Source of the DNA: a virus
Virus record (IMG/VR): IMGVR_UViG_3300008261_000022
Location: 1-56,983 of that record
Length of the DNA stretch: 56,983 bases
Strand: one strand, 5' to 3'
The notes under the pieces are model-generated. The model did not search any database, was not told the origin of the DNA, and worked only from the letters and a program-made list of their open reading frames with translations. The translations under genes and the position numbers were made by a program. Shown piece after piece: positions 26,282 to 33,249 of the stretch. How positions within the stretch are numbered: position 1 is the stretch's first letter; each line of letters opens with the position of its first letter.

Positions 26282-26292
26282 TCACCCCTCTT

Positions 26293-26517
26293 TTAGACTT
26301 GCTCTACCCCCGTGGGGGTCACCTCCATGATCTTGACACTAGATGGCAACATAGCATCGATACCGGTTTGGAGGCCGTGCATCCACAGTTTGTCGCAGAA
26401 CTCTAAGAAGTGCATTTCGGCCAAACTTCCGGGTTCAAACTCAATCCCCGCCCCGGCCGCCTGATCCAAAAGCATGATCTTATGTGGCATCCGGTCGGTT
26501 TCAAATCTTATGCTCAT
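26293..26517 (-). CDS. Small hypothetical protein
   Basis: 74 residues from MSIRFETDRMPHKIMLLDQA; this start overlaps the upstream stop (ATGA) and has GGAGAAG before it, so the longer frame from 26559 is not preferred. The middle is GAGIEFEPGSLAEMHFLEF and the end IMEVTPTGVEQV. Last gene of the early small-gene run before the gene-free stretch. No family recognised. Confidence 0.6.
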   Translation of the reverse strand: MSIRFETDRMPHKIMLLDQAAGAGIEFEPGSLAEMHFLEFCDKLWMHGLQTGIDAMLPSSVKIMEVTPTGVEQV

Positions 26518-26735
26518 CTCGCTTCTCCTCTTTTGTTTTTTTTCTTTAATCGCTCCCAAATGTCCATGGCGTTTTGGTAGCCCTCTACTGTACCCCTAAC
26601 CCAAAGAGCCGCACCGAATAATAAAAACTTGTTGAGACCCTCCGGCGTATTCGGTATTTGGACTCCATAATTCTTCGCCGTTGACAAAAGTTCTCTAATT
26701 GTAAATTTAGGTCTTGACTCAGATTTTTTGATCAC
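26514..26735 (-). CDS. Small hypothetical protein, GTG start
   Basis: 73 residues starting GTG-ATC-AAA at 26735, with GAGGAGAAG upstream, and overlapping the previous gene by 17 bases. It reads RPKFTIRELLSTAKNYGVQI, then LFGAALWVRGTVEGYQNAMD and a basic tail. The hydrophobic LLFGAALWV patch is too short for a clear membrane segment. Shares size and a C-terminal pattern with its neighbour at 26293 (both have a short hydrophobic patch followed by a G.. .G motif); possible distant paralogues. Function unknown. Confidence 0.55.
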   Translation of the reverse strand: MIKKSESRPKFTIRELLSTAKNYGVQIPNTPEGLNKFLLFGAALWVRGTVEGYQNAMDIWERLKKKNKRGEAR

Positions 26736-26937
26736 TACGCTTCTCCTCTATTGTAATCGTGTATGCCGTGCCGTGCTTATCCACGACATTGATGATTTTC
26801 CTAGTAGATCGATAAGATCCATCCCGATCAAGGTCAAACTGAACCTTGCCAACAGAGTCGATCATGGCATCCTGATCGATCCTCTTCAGGTTCTTTTGGA
26901 TGATGTGGGATATGTAGTCACAATAGGCAAGGATCAT
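26719..26937 (-). CDS. Small hypothetical protein
   Basis: 72 residues: MILAYCDYISHIIQKNLKRI, then VGKVQFDLDRDGSYRSTRKI and a beta-like end VDKHGTAYTITIEEKRSD. The start overlaps the upstream stop (ATGA). No family recognised; soluble, mixed alpha/beta. Confidence 0.55.
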   Translation of the reverse strand: MILAYCDYISHIIQKNLKRIDQDAMIDSVGKVQFDLDRDGSYRSTRKIINVVDKHGTAYTITIEEKRSDQKI

Positions 26938-27137
26938 TTGTCCCGCTCCTCAAAGATTTCAAATGCACGGATAAATAGATCAGGCCAAGTCGATTGGATC
27001 TTTTCCCGATTAACTGAGTCTGCCTTGAACCATGTGAGGGCAAGGGACTCCGCAAACCCCCCTAAATGGCCATTAGCCATCAGGTTGGATGCTTGGTGGA
27101 AATCCACGGGTTTCCTAAGTTTGATTACATTGCTCAT
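26934..27137 (-). CDS. Small hypothetical protein
   Basis: 67 residues from MSNVIKLRKPVDFHQASNLM; the start overlaps the stop of the gene upstream (ATGA), which decides it against the longer frame from 27161. It ends EIFEERDK. No family recognised. Confidence 0.55.
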   Translation of the reverse strand: MSNVIKLRKPVDFHQASNLMANGHLGGFAESLALTWFKADSVNREKIQSTWPDLFIRAFEIFEERDK

Positions 27138-27289
27138 CGATTCATCCTCCATCCGTACCAAGTTCCGATAGGGGCGGTTTCGTTTAACTCATCGGCCTTC
27201 TCTAAGACCTCCCCTTTCTCCCAAGAAAAGAACACCTCTTCGGAGTCCTTTTCTTTCTCAAATTTCTCAACTACCCATCCCGTGCTCAT
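27134..27289 (-). CDS. 51-residue hypothetical protein
   Basis: Minus-strand frame MSTGWVVEKFEKEKDSEEVF, then FSWEKGEVLEKADELNETAP and IGTWYGWRMNR. Glu/Lys-rich with several Trp. The stop overlaps the next start (ATGA), continuing the coupled series. No family recognised. Confidence 0.5.
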   Translation of the reverse strand: MSTGWVVEKFEKEKDSEEVFFSWEKGEVLEKADELNETAPIGTWYGWRMNR

Positions 27290-27297
27290 ATGTCACC

Positions 27298-27744
27298 TCA
27301 CACAAAAGTATATTGATTGGGATACTTCTTATCCAAGAATTCCTTAGCCTTTGTTAAATCTAAAGTCTTTAAAGGTCTGAACGAATAGTCCGGATCGTTA
27401 AGCAAACGGAAAAGCGTATTCTGCTTGCGGTACCGACTGAGTTTCTTTTCCCACTCATATGCCGTTACCAACTCTTCCATAAACAGATCTACGGAAGCAT
27501 CTAACACAACGGGTTCGCAACCCTCCGGAAGATTCTTCATTTCAATCTTTGGAAGAGTCTTTACATATGCTTCGATATCTGCTTTGGCTTGTGCATCCGA
27601 CCAATCGATGTCCAAACAACCACCGACACCGGCCTCATGTACAAACGCAACCTTTTTGTTGTTACGGTAGAGGTTAAATTGATAACCACCACCATCATAA
27701 GTTGTCCAAGTTTTCAAACCTTTGATTGCTAATTGCTCTTTCAT
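27298..27744 (-). CDS. Conserved-type hypothetical protein
   Basis: 148 residues. The N-terminus looks beta-rich (LKTWTTYDGGGYQFNLYRNN, then KKVAFVHEAGVGGCLDIDW), the C-terminal half helical (FMEELVTAYEWEKKLSRYRK). Preceded by AGGAGAATATT at the start. A phage-specific early protein of unknown function. Confidence 0.6.
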   Translation of the reverse strand: MKEQLAIKGLKTWTTYDGGGYQFNLYRNNKKVAFVHEAGVGGCLDIDWSDAQAKADIEAYVKTLPKIEMKNLPEGCEPVVLDASVDLFMEELVTAYEWEKKLSRYRKQNTLFRLLNDPDYSFRPLKTLDLTKAKEFLDKKYPNQYTFV

Positions 27745-27754
27745 AATATTCTCC

Positions 27755-27943
27755 TCAGTTATTTAGATCTAACATATCGATGTCTACACGGTAGGTTGGA
27801 TTAATAACCCAACCAATTTCTGCACGGATCGTAATTCTTGGGCTATCTTCAGTCTGATCTTCCGTGGCAATAAAGGTGCATTTGTCATCACCCGGATCTT
27901 GCCACTCAGGTTTAATCTTTACGATGTCTCCTTTCTTAATCAT
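27755..27943 (-). CDS. Small SH3-like hypothetical protein
   Basis: 62 residues: MIKKGDIVKIKPEWQDPGDD, then KCTFIATEDQTEDSPRITIR and a final NPTYRVDIDMLDLN. The start 'KGDIVKIKPEW' and the beta-strand spacing suggest a small SH3/KOW-type barrel, like the gene at 31180-31410. Good ribosome site (AAGAAAGGAG lies just inside; ATAACA before). Function unknown. Confidence 0.5.
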   Translation of the reverse strand: MIKKGDIVKIKPEWQDPGDDKCTFIATEDQTEDSPRITIRAEIGWVINPTYRVDIDMLDLNN

Positions 27944-27945
27944 TG

Positions 27946-28233
27946 TTATGCTCCGATAGCGTAGTAATAACCAACCGCGAAAATCCTTACTCTTTTCTTG
28001 CCACTCTTTAATTGATATACATCGAATTGAGGCACCGAACCCGTGAAGTGAACTACCGCCTCCGTGATCAAATTAATATCCTCTTGATCTTTGTAATCAA
28101 TAGAGCATTGAATAGGTAACTTCCAATGCTCCTTATTTTTTACGCGATCAAATGCTGAATGCAATTCTTCTTGCGAATACACACGGGTAGAGCGTGGTGT
28201 GACATCTTTGATGTGAACGAATGTAATTGTCAT
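27946..28233 (-). CDS. Hypothetical early protein
   Basis: 95 residues, mixed alpha/beta: MTITFVHIKDVTPRSTRVYS, QEELHSAFDRVKNKEHWKLP, then YQLKSGKKRVRIFAVGYYYA. Preceded by AAGGAGATAG, a strong ribosome site. No family recognised. Confidence 0.55.
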   Translation of the reverse strand: MTITFVHIKDVTPRSTRVYSQEELHSAFDRVKNKEHWKLPIQCSIDYKDQEDINLITEAVVHFTGSVPQFDVYQLKSGKKRVRIFAVGYYYAIGA

Positions 28234-28243
28234 GACTATCTCC

Positions 28244-28537
28244 TTATCGTGCGGTTGTTTTTACAGAAAACACGGCAGATGTATTGGTGTACTTTGCAAC
28301 TACATCTGATGCAATACCAAGATCATCAATGAGTTTTTTGTAGTCGGTTGTCTTACGATCCGACTCAATAACTAATGCACGGAAGAGGTTGCCAATAAAC
28401 TCTTTGGAACCGTTGGGGAGGGTGGCAATATCTTTGAGATTATCTTTGATGCCATTTGCCTCTTTGGTAAGGCGATCAATCTCAGCGAGCAGAAGACCTA
28501 AGCGGTCGATGTTGGTGGTAACGATGTCATTGTGCAT
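28244..28537 (-). CDS. Hypothetical helical early protein
   Basis: 97 residues: IDRLGLLLAEIDRLTKEANG, IKDNLKDIATLPNGSKEFIG, then TTDYKKLIDDLGIASDVVAK. Largely helical with a likely coiled coil at residues 8-35. It is the first gene after a 102-base gap that holds a 15-base palindrome and a possible promoter, so it may start a separate transcript for the small-gene cluster. A DNA- or host-binding early protein is possible; nothing specific is visible. Confidence 0.55.
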   Translation of the reverse strand: MHNDIVTTNIDRLGLLLAEIDRLTKEANGIKDNLKDIATLPNGSKEFIGNLFRALVIESDRKTTDYKKLIDDLGIASDVVAKYTNTSAVFSVKTTAR

Positions 28538-28561
28538 TTTGCTTTCCTTTTCTTTCCTAAC

Positions 28562-28576
28562 CGGTCACGCTGACCG
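28562..28576. promoter_or_regulatory. Operator-like palindrome CGGTCACGCTGACCG
   Basis: Perfect inverted repeat CGGTCA-CGC-TGACCG, 25 bases before the start at 28537, in the gap upstream of the early small-gene cluster. Read on the minus strand, a weak promoter candidate lies just before it (TTTACA, 18 bases, TACATT). The size and position suit a dimeric repressor site, or a short leader hairpin. No T run follows, so it is not a typical terminator. Confidence 0.45.
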
Positions 28577-28639
28577 TAGTGATAATGTAAGCGATACTTA
28601 AATTATCTGTAAACACTTTTTTATAATAACCCCTAGGTT

Positions 28640-28936
28640 TTAGTCGGGTATTACCTTTAGCCGGTCATTTTCAAATAGCCACCCCACCGTCTTGCGGTGC
28701 GCCATTTCCCAGATGTCCACCCGATCCTCCTTGCTCATCTTGGAGCCTTGGTCTAGTTGCATATGGCACCCGTAGCACAGAGCCGCTATCCGGTAGTCGT
28801 GAGCCTTGATCCCGGTGCCCTTACCATCCCTTTGCTGATTGCTATGAGCGGCCACCACGGTTCCATCCTGCGCCCCGCAAAGCTGGCAGGGGGCATCCCG
28901 CACGACCTCTAAGAGAGGTTTATTTCGGTAGTTCAT
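28640..28936 (-). CDS. YbcO-like HNH-type nuclease (DUF1364)
   Basis: 98 residues. The signature is CQLCGA at 17-22, VVAAHSNQQRDGKGTGIKAH in the middle and ALCYGCHMQLDQGSKMS further on: two CxxC pairs for structural zinc and an AHSN histidine, as in the prophage protein YbcO/DUF1364 of the lambda nin-type regions, a treble-clef nuclease family proposed to act in recombination. It overlaps the methyltransferase gene by 17 bases. Together with RusA and the exonuclease it suggests a small recombination kit. Activity itself is not shown by sequence. Confidence 0.75.
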   Translation of the reverse strand: MNYRNKPLLEVVRDAPCQLCGAQDGTVVAAHSNQQRDGKGTGIKAHDYRIAALCYGCHMQLDQGSKMSKEDRVDIWEMAHRKTVGWLFENDRLKVIPD

Positions 28937-30590
28937 TGACCATCCTTATCCGCTCCCCGATCCACCGCATGACCGGGACCGCCATTGAGTTGCCCAAAGC
29001 CTTGTACCTGGGGCCATCCGGGCATAGGGCAGCCTCCTTGCCCCGCCAAGGAATCAGGGTATGGTCATCCGGAAAGCCTTGGAGCCGCTCACATTCGCGG
29101 GGGGTGAGCCGCCTCACGGCCATCGATGCCTGGTAAACCGCCCCGACTTGTTGGGTAACTTCTGAAGACTGAGGGCTACGGCTCGGATTATTGGTGGCGG
29201 TTAGCGATGGGGCGGCAACATGGCACGGCCCATCAGCCCTCAGGGTAGGGGTGTGTTCTACGGACTCTCCCATGCTGCGGGTCTTCTCTGACTGGTCCCC
29301 ATTAAAGGCTATCGCCGGCGGGTTACCGCCCCCTTGGCCCCCCAGCTTCAGCGTTGGGGAGACATCAATCTGACAGTCCGGAACGCTCATATTTGAGGAA
29401 AACGCGACCATCTGATTGTGTTTAAAGGTGGTGTTCGTAAGGGTGTGGGCAAGGTCAGAGCTCGCCTTTGGTGTTTGTTCTGAGGTGAAGGCGATGGCGT
29501 GTTTATCGCCCGCGGTCAGGGTTGGGCACGGGTCGCCTGGTTTACCTACCCCCAAACCGTTGCCGGCTCCATCCCCGTTCCGGGTGTCGCCCCCGCCTTG
29601 GTGTCGGGTAGCCTTGTCATGGATTGGGATTGTCTGCACTACCGCGTGGGTGGTTCTAGTGTCGCCCTGATCGAATAGATTGATGGTATTAGCCACCTCC
29701 CCATCCACCCAAGACTCATCATCATCTACGCTTTGAGCTCGCTTAGACTTCCTGAATGGAATCGGCTGAACCACGGCCGCAAAGTTACCTTTATCTGGCA
29801 TAAATTGGTCATGACATCGAGTTGTCAGGCTTGCCGCGCTCTCAGCGCCATCCCACCAAGTTGGCAAAAGTTGGCCACTTTGGGCGTACTGATGATCTAA
29901 CTTTCCCCCTCCGCATTGCCGGTCAAGGGTTCCGGCGGTTTGTGGGATAAACCATTCATCTTCGCAGTTGAACCCGACACGACTGACGCCAGTGCCTGAT
30001 GCAGAGAGGGTGGGAGTGACTTTCCTCGCTTCTCTGCTCGGCGGAGGATTCCCCGACAGGCTTGCGAGCTCAAAAAGAACCGCTGCGGCATCTCGCCAGT
30101 TTCCAAGACATCCGACAACGAACACACGGCGGCGTCTTTGTGCCACTCCAAAGTACTGAGCGTCAAGAACTCTGTAGGCAAACCCATACCCGAGTTCTCC
30201 CAACATTCCGAGGAAGGCACCAAAATCTTTTCCTCCGTTAGATGACAAGACCCCAGGGACATTCTCCCAAACCAGCCAACGGGGAGAGAGGTGGCGAGCA
30301 ATGGCACCAAAGGTGAGCATGAGGTTGCCACGCGGGTCATCCAATCCTTTTCTGAGTCCGGCGACAGAGAAGGACTGACAGGGGGTTCCTCCGACAAGAA
30401 GGTCAATTGTTCCAAGATTCCACTCCTTAAATTTGGACATATCCCCAAGGTTAGGGACTGTTGGGTAATGGTGCTTGAGCACCGCAGATGGGAAGGCATC
30501 AATCTCTGAGAAAGCAACCGGCTCCCAACCCATGTGGTGCCACGCCGATGTGGCCGCTTCGATGCCACTACAGACCGATAAATATTTCAT
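28920..30590 (-). CDS. DNA (cytosine-5) methyltransferase with expanded repeat-type target domain
   Basis: 556 residues. Motif I LSVCSGIEAATSAW at 4-17; motif IV GGTPCQSFSVAG with catalytic C71; motif VI WENVPG at 108-113; motif VIII AQRRRRVFVVG at 150-160; motifs IX-X RLTPRECERLQGFPDDHTLI and ALGNSMAVPVMRWIG near the end. All catalytic motifs are intact. The target-recognition part (about 165-495) is much longer than in typical bacterial enzymes and consists of eight or nine short repeats of the form (P)-T/S-L-x ... A-I-A-F. In phages such enzymes protect DNA from host restriction. The start ATG overlaps the stop of the gene upstream (ATGA). Confidence 0.9.
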   Translation of the reverse strand: MKYLSVCSGIEAATSAWHHMGWEPVAFSEIDAFPSAVLKHHYPTVPNLGDMSKFKEWNLGTIDLLVGGTPCQSFSVAGLRKGLDDPRGNLMLTFGAIARHLSPRWLVWENVPGVLSSNGGKDFGAFLGMLGELGYGFAYRVLDAQYFGVAQRRRRVFVVGCLGNWRDAAAVLFELASLSGNPPPSREARKVTPTLSASGTGVSRVGFNCEDEWFIPQTAGTLDRQCGGGKLDHQYAQSGQLLPTWWDGAESAASLTTRCHDQFMPDKGNFAAVVQPIPFRKSKRAQSVDDDESWVDGEVANTINLFDQGDTRTTHAVVQTIPIHDKATRHQGGGDTRNGDGAGNGLGVGKPGDPCPTLTAGDKHAIAFTSEQTPKASSDLAHTLTNTTFKHNQMVAFSSNMSVPDCQIDVSPTLKLGGQGGGNPPAIAFNGDQSEKTRSMGESVEHTPTLRADGPCHVAAPSLTATNNPSRSPQSSEVTQQVGAVYQASMAVRRLTPRECERLQGFPDDHTLIPWRGKEAALCPDGPRYKALGNSMAVPVMRWIGERIRMVNELPK

Positions 30591-30817
30591 TTGTTGTCCA
30601 AAAGAGTGGCATGAAGATCTCGAAGGGCGGATTGCATCTCATGGCCAAATGCAGTCATGGGTGGTTTCCACAAACTTTCATTGTTTCTTTGTTTTTGAGC
30701 CAATGACTGCCACTCAATTATTTGTTTTCTTTTTGTATCCAACAATGCCTCTAGTTCCTTAATTCGACTATTCGCTGAAGCAAGTTGCATATCCATTTCG
30801 TGGTAATCAAGATCCAT
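30587..30817 (-). CDS. Small coiled-coil protein
   Basis: 76 residues from MDLDYHEMDMQLASANSRIK; GGAGAAGC lies before this ATG, so the longer frame from 30895, which would overlap the Rap1a-like gene, is rejected. Residues 10-45 form a coiled coil (IKELEALLDTKRKQIIEWQS). Its stop overlaps the methyltransferase start (ATGA), so the two are co-translated. Possibly a partner or regulator of the methyltransferase, from position only. Confidence 0.55.
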   Translation of the reverse strand: MDLDYHEMDMQLASANSRIKELEALLDTKRKQIIEWQSLAQKQRNNESLWKPPMTAFGHEMQSALRDLHATLLDNK

Positions 30818-30836
30818 GATGCTTCTCCAATTGTTT

Positions 30837-31169
30837 TTATACTCCGCCCCTACTTTTGTTTCTATTCGCACAGGGCCATACTTGCTTGAGCGCATCGGTA
30901 ATTAACATATCTGCGCTTTTATGGCGTATGCCAGGGTTGGCTTCAATATAACTTCTGGCAACATCCCTCACTTGCCCATTGGTTACACCGGCTGGCGGGC
31001 AACTAAAGACGTGTTGTTGGGCATCGCTGACCCCGGCCACATAGCCCAATGCAAACATCCTTTGGACTACTTCCTCGCTATTCATTCTTGATAACAAATC
31101 GTTACCGGTTAAAAATTCGGCGCTTGCCATACTTGGTAACAACAAGATTGCAATTAATGTTTTTTTCAT
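30837..31169 (-). CDS. Secreted Rap1a/Tai-family protein
   Basis: 110 residues. A clear Sec signal (MKKTLIAILLLPSMASA, cleavage after ASA at about 17) leads to a helical domain with the Rap1a/Tai pattern: ALGYVAGVSDAQQHVFSC, PPAGVTNGQVRDVARSYIEA, NPGIRHKSADMLITDALKQV, ending WPCANR. The two cysteines could form the disulfide seen in this family. Rap1a/Tai proteins are periplasmic immunity proteins against type VI amidase effectors; wider relatives are uncharacterised. A phage copy in the early operon could inhibit a periplasmic peptidoglycan hydrolase or exclude other phages. Family call by pattern; role is inference. Confidence 0.7.
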   Translation of the reverse strand: MKKTLIAILLLPSMASAEFLTGNDLLSRMNSEEVVQRMFALGYVAGVSDAQQHVFSCPPAGVTNGQVRDVARSYIEANPGIRHKSADMLITDALKQVWPCANRNKSRGGV

Positions 31170-31179
31170 CTACATCTCC

Positions 31180-31410
31180 TTAAAAAAGTTTTGGTTGTTC
31201 CCAATACAACTCAGGCTTTTCTTCTTTCGGTGGCCTTATTTTTCTAATCTTTTCAATCATGACGTGCATTCTTTTTGGAAATGGCCACTTATCGTTAGCC
31301 GGGATATGAAGCAAGAACCGCTCTCCTTCATCGAAGACCTCTGTCACGCGACCTTTTTCGTTGGTTTCGCAGACCAAAACCCAGTCGCCCTCTTCGATCT
31401 CAGGTGTCAT
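31180..31410 (-). CDS. Small SH3-like hypothetical protein
   Basis: 76 residues. The opening EEGDWVLVCETNEKGRVTEV with DEGERFLLHIPANDKWPFP is the pattern of a small SH3 or KOW-like beta barrel; the C-terminus is Lys/Pro/Glu-rich. The start overlaps the upstream stop (ATGA). Unknown function; such barrels often bind nucleic acid or protein partners. Confidence 0.5.
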   Translation of the reverse strand: MTPEIEEGDWVLVCETNEKGRVTEVFDEGERFLLHIPANDKWPFPKRMHVMIEKIRKIRPPKEEKPELYWEQPKLF

Positions 31411-31751
31411 AGAGTGACTCTTCCCTCAGTCCTTAGGTTGGCTTGCTCGCTTCTCCAAATCTCAACGCGGGCTTGGGCAGCGATTAGGTTCCACCGAAGT
31501 TTTTCTTCAATTTCTACGGCCTCGCGTAGCCCCTGTAGCAATTCTTTATACTCATCGTGGGCATAAGCCTCACGCTCTTGCGCCCCAAGGCTTTCCTCAA
31601 GGCTTCTCTTCATCAGGATCGACTTGAGGCTCTTGCGGTACTCCTCAATATAAATTCGTTCAGCTTTCGCCTTAGCAAACTTTTTGGCATTTGCAATGAT
31701 GTAATCGACCGCTCGATGCGGGTCTCTGTTTTGATTATCTTCTTGGCTCAT
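31407..31751 (-). CDS. Conserved helical early protein
   Basis: 114 residues from MSQEDNQNRDPHRAVDYIIA; this ATG overlaps the upstream stop (ATGA), so the 133-residue version is not used. Nearly all helix: NAKKFAKAKAERIYIEEYRK, SLKSILMKRSLEESLGAQER, AYAHDEYKELLQGLREAVE, ending in VEIWRSEQANLRTEGR. This pattern recurs in many proteobacterial phages near replication and RusA genes. No function is known to me; a structural partner in recombination or replication would fit the neighbourhood. Confidence 0.6.
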   Translation of the reverse strand: MSQEDNQNRDPHRAVDYIIANAKKFAKAKAERIYIEEYRKSLKSILMKRSLEESLGAQEREAYAHDEYKELLQGLREAVEIEEKLRWNLIAAQARVEIWRSEQANLRTEGRVTL

Positions 31752-31951
31752 TCTCCATACTCCTTTACAGTTAAAGTTACCCTTGCAACGGATGCTTTTG
31801 GGTTCCAAAACTCATTGCCCGCCAACCAGCTCTCTGCTTGCTTCCTTGTGCGGAACACTATCGTTCTGTCGGCCTCCCAATACTCGCGGTTTTGGTTTTG
31901 AACGAAGCCACCGTTTTTCATTTTTATTGCCCAACCATGTAATCGCTTCAT
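31748..31951 (-). CDS. Small hypothetical protein
   Basis: 67 residues: MKRLHGWAIKMKNGGFVQNQ, NREYWEADRTIVFRTRKQAE, SWLAGNEFWNPKASVARVTL. Basic, aromatic, mixed alpha/beta with the look of a small domain that pairs a strand-turn-strand with a helix. Couples to the RusA gene upstream by overlap (ATGA). No family recognised. Confidence 0.55.
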   Translation of the reverse strand: MKRLHGWAIKMKNGGFVQNQNREYWEADRTIVFRTRKQAESWLAGNEFWNPKASVARVTLTVKEYGE

Positions 31952-32295
31952 TCAAGTTCCTCAATTTTTATTTTCAACATCCCGCCAATGTCTGATGCCC
32001 AATAAATTCTTAAATCCACAATAAGGGAATCATCGATGTATAACCCCGCATGGCCCATCGAATCTAAGACCGCCTTTAAAAGATTGTCTAAGTCCCGCCT
32101 CCGGTTATCCGGCCGCCAAGCCTCAATCGTGACCTTCAACTTACCGACCGTAGACTTTCCGCGGGTCTGCAAGAAAACCTGTTCAGCAACCGCCACTCGA
32201 TATCTGCGGCCTGGCTCGCTGATGATCATTCGATTTTTAAACATCCGCCAATAAGTATTGACTGATGGCGGCCAAGGAAGCGTGATTTCAATCAT
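31948..32295 (-). CDS. rusA: RusA-like Holliday junction resolvase
   Basis: 115 residues, the usual RusA length of about 120. The N-terminus ITLPWPPSVNTYWR is the family's opening strand. The catalytic acidic cluster is RRRDLDNLLKAVLDSMGHAG (D68, D70 and D78) and LYIDDSLIVDL (D88, D89). RusA cleaves four-way junctions symmetrically as a dimer and resolves replication or recombination intermediates before packaging. It follows the helicase gene by 3 bases and overlaps the next gene. Confidence 0.88.
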   Translation of the reverse strand: MIEITLPWPPSVNTYWRMFKNRMIISEPGRRYRVAVAEQVFLQTRGKSTVGKLKVTIEAWRPDNRRRDLDNLLKAVLDSMGHAGLYIDDSLIVDLRIYWASDIGGMLKIKIEELE

Positions 32296-32298
32296 GAG

Positions 32299-33249
32299 TT
32301 AAAACCTTGGTTGGTTATCGAAAGATATAGGTGCGCCATCCCATTGGTCTACGAACTGTTGGGAATCTTTATGGAACCAAAGCGAGTACCAATCCTCTGA
32401 TTCGCCGTTCCTCTGCTTCTCGCACATCAGCATGGCATCGTTGGTTTGTGGGTCTACAGAGTTCCCGGCAGACAACTGATGCTCTTTTTTCTTGTTTCTC
32501 CAAACCATGAACACATTGTCAACTTGGTCTGCAATGGCTCCGGTGCCCTTGATGTCGTGTTTATTCGGGGTTGCCTCCTCGTTGCTGAGCTTGCGGATGT
32601 GATGGATCAGGTGAATGTGGATGTTTTGATCCCGCGCAAGCGAGCAGAGCTCATCGATGAAGGACTTTTGACCGTTGTAGTCATCCTCACCCTGAACGCA
32701 CTTCATTAAGGAGTCGATAAAGAAGTGGGTTACCCCAAGTTTGATGGCGCAATATCTGGCCACCGCTACCACTTGGTCGGCTGAAACCGTGCCTTGCTGA
32801 TCGTAGAACCATAAACATTTGTTACTGAATGTCCGTAATCTAGTAACAATTTCTTCGATGTACTTGTTTTTATCCATGTATCGAGGTTTATGAATGTTCT
32901 CCCCCGAAAACTGCCGAAGCATCCTCTCCAATGACCGTTTGGGCTTCATCTCAAATGATGCAATGCACACTTTTTGGTGCTGCCTGATCAAATGCAAGGC
33001 AATTTGGCCGGTAATCAGGGACTTTCCACCTCCGTTTGACCCCGCGTACAAGGTCACCTCCCCCGGCCTGAAGGAGAAGTCTTGGTGGGTTTTCGCCCAT
33101 GGCAATTGGATGATCGGGTCTTTGTTGGGGTTCAGAACCTCATCCATCAGTTCCGTGAGGTACACCCCGGCTTCCTTAACCTTCTGCGCTGAGTCCGTGG
33201 CCTTCAGGTAGGCAGAAAAGTCAATGTCATCCGGATCAAGAAATTGCAT
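32299..33249 (-). CDS. Replicative DnaB-type helicase ATPase domain
   Basis: 316 residues. A RecA-type hexameric helicase core without an N-terminal DnaG-binding or primase domain: Walker A AGSNGGGKSLITG at 69-81, FEMKPKRSLERMLRQFSG (the E/R switch region of DnaB-like proteins) at about 99-116, Walker B VTHFFIDSLMKC with D179, and HLIHHIRKLSNEEATPNKHD, the H4-type loop. Closest in pattern to phage DnaB/Twinkle-like helicases. The upstream initiator gene probably loads it. No primase or polymerase is seen in this window, so host enzymes are likely used. Overlaps the gene upstream by 14 bases. Confidence 0.85.
   Translation of the reverse strand: MQFLDPDDIDFSAYLKATDSAQKVKEAGVYLTELMDEVLNPNKDPIIQLPWAKTHQDFSFRPGEVTLYAGSNGGGKSLITGQIALHLIRQHQKVCIASFEMKPKRSLERMLRQFSGENIHKPRYMDKNKYIEEIVTRLRTFSNKCLWFYDQQGTVSADQVVAVARYCAIKLGVTHFFIDSLMKCVQGEDDYNGQKSFIDELCSLARDQNIHIHLIHHIRKLSNEEATPNKHDIKGTGAIADQVDNVFMVWRNKKKEHQLSAGNSVDPQTNDAMLMCEKQRNGESEDWYSLWFHKDSQQFVDQWDGAPISFDNQPRF

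Larger units (their letters stand above)
25992..26292. other. Gene-free region upstream of the terminase operon
   Basis: About 300 bases, GC-rich, between the small terminase gene and the early small-gene cluster. It holds a 12-base direct repeat, a 7-pair hairpin and a second, weaker inverted repeat (ACACCC at 26150-26155 with GGGTGT at 26168-26173). The only open frame of note, 75 codons on the minus strand, is Cys/His/Pro-rich and unlike a gene. I see no convincing promoter. A packaging start site or late regulatory region is a reasonable guess from its place next to terS. Confidence 0.5.

Noticed and set aside
29897-30568. 223-codon alternative minus frame within the methyltransferase gene
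   Set aside because: The other frame carries all methyltransferase motifs; this one shows none and is Ser/Arg/Leu-rich.
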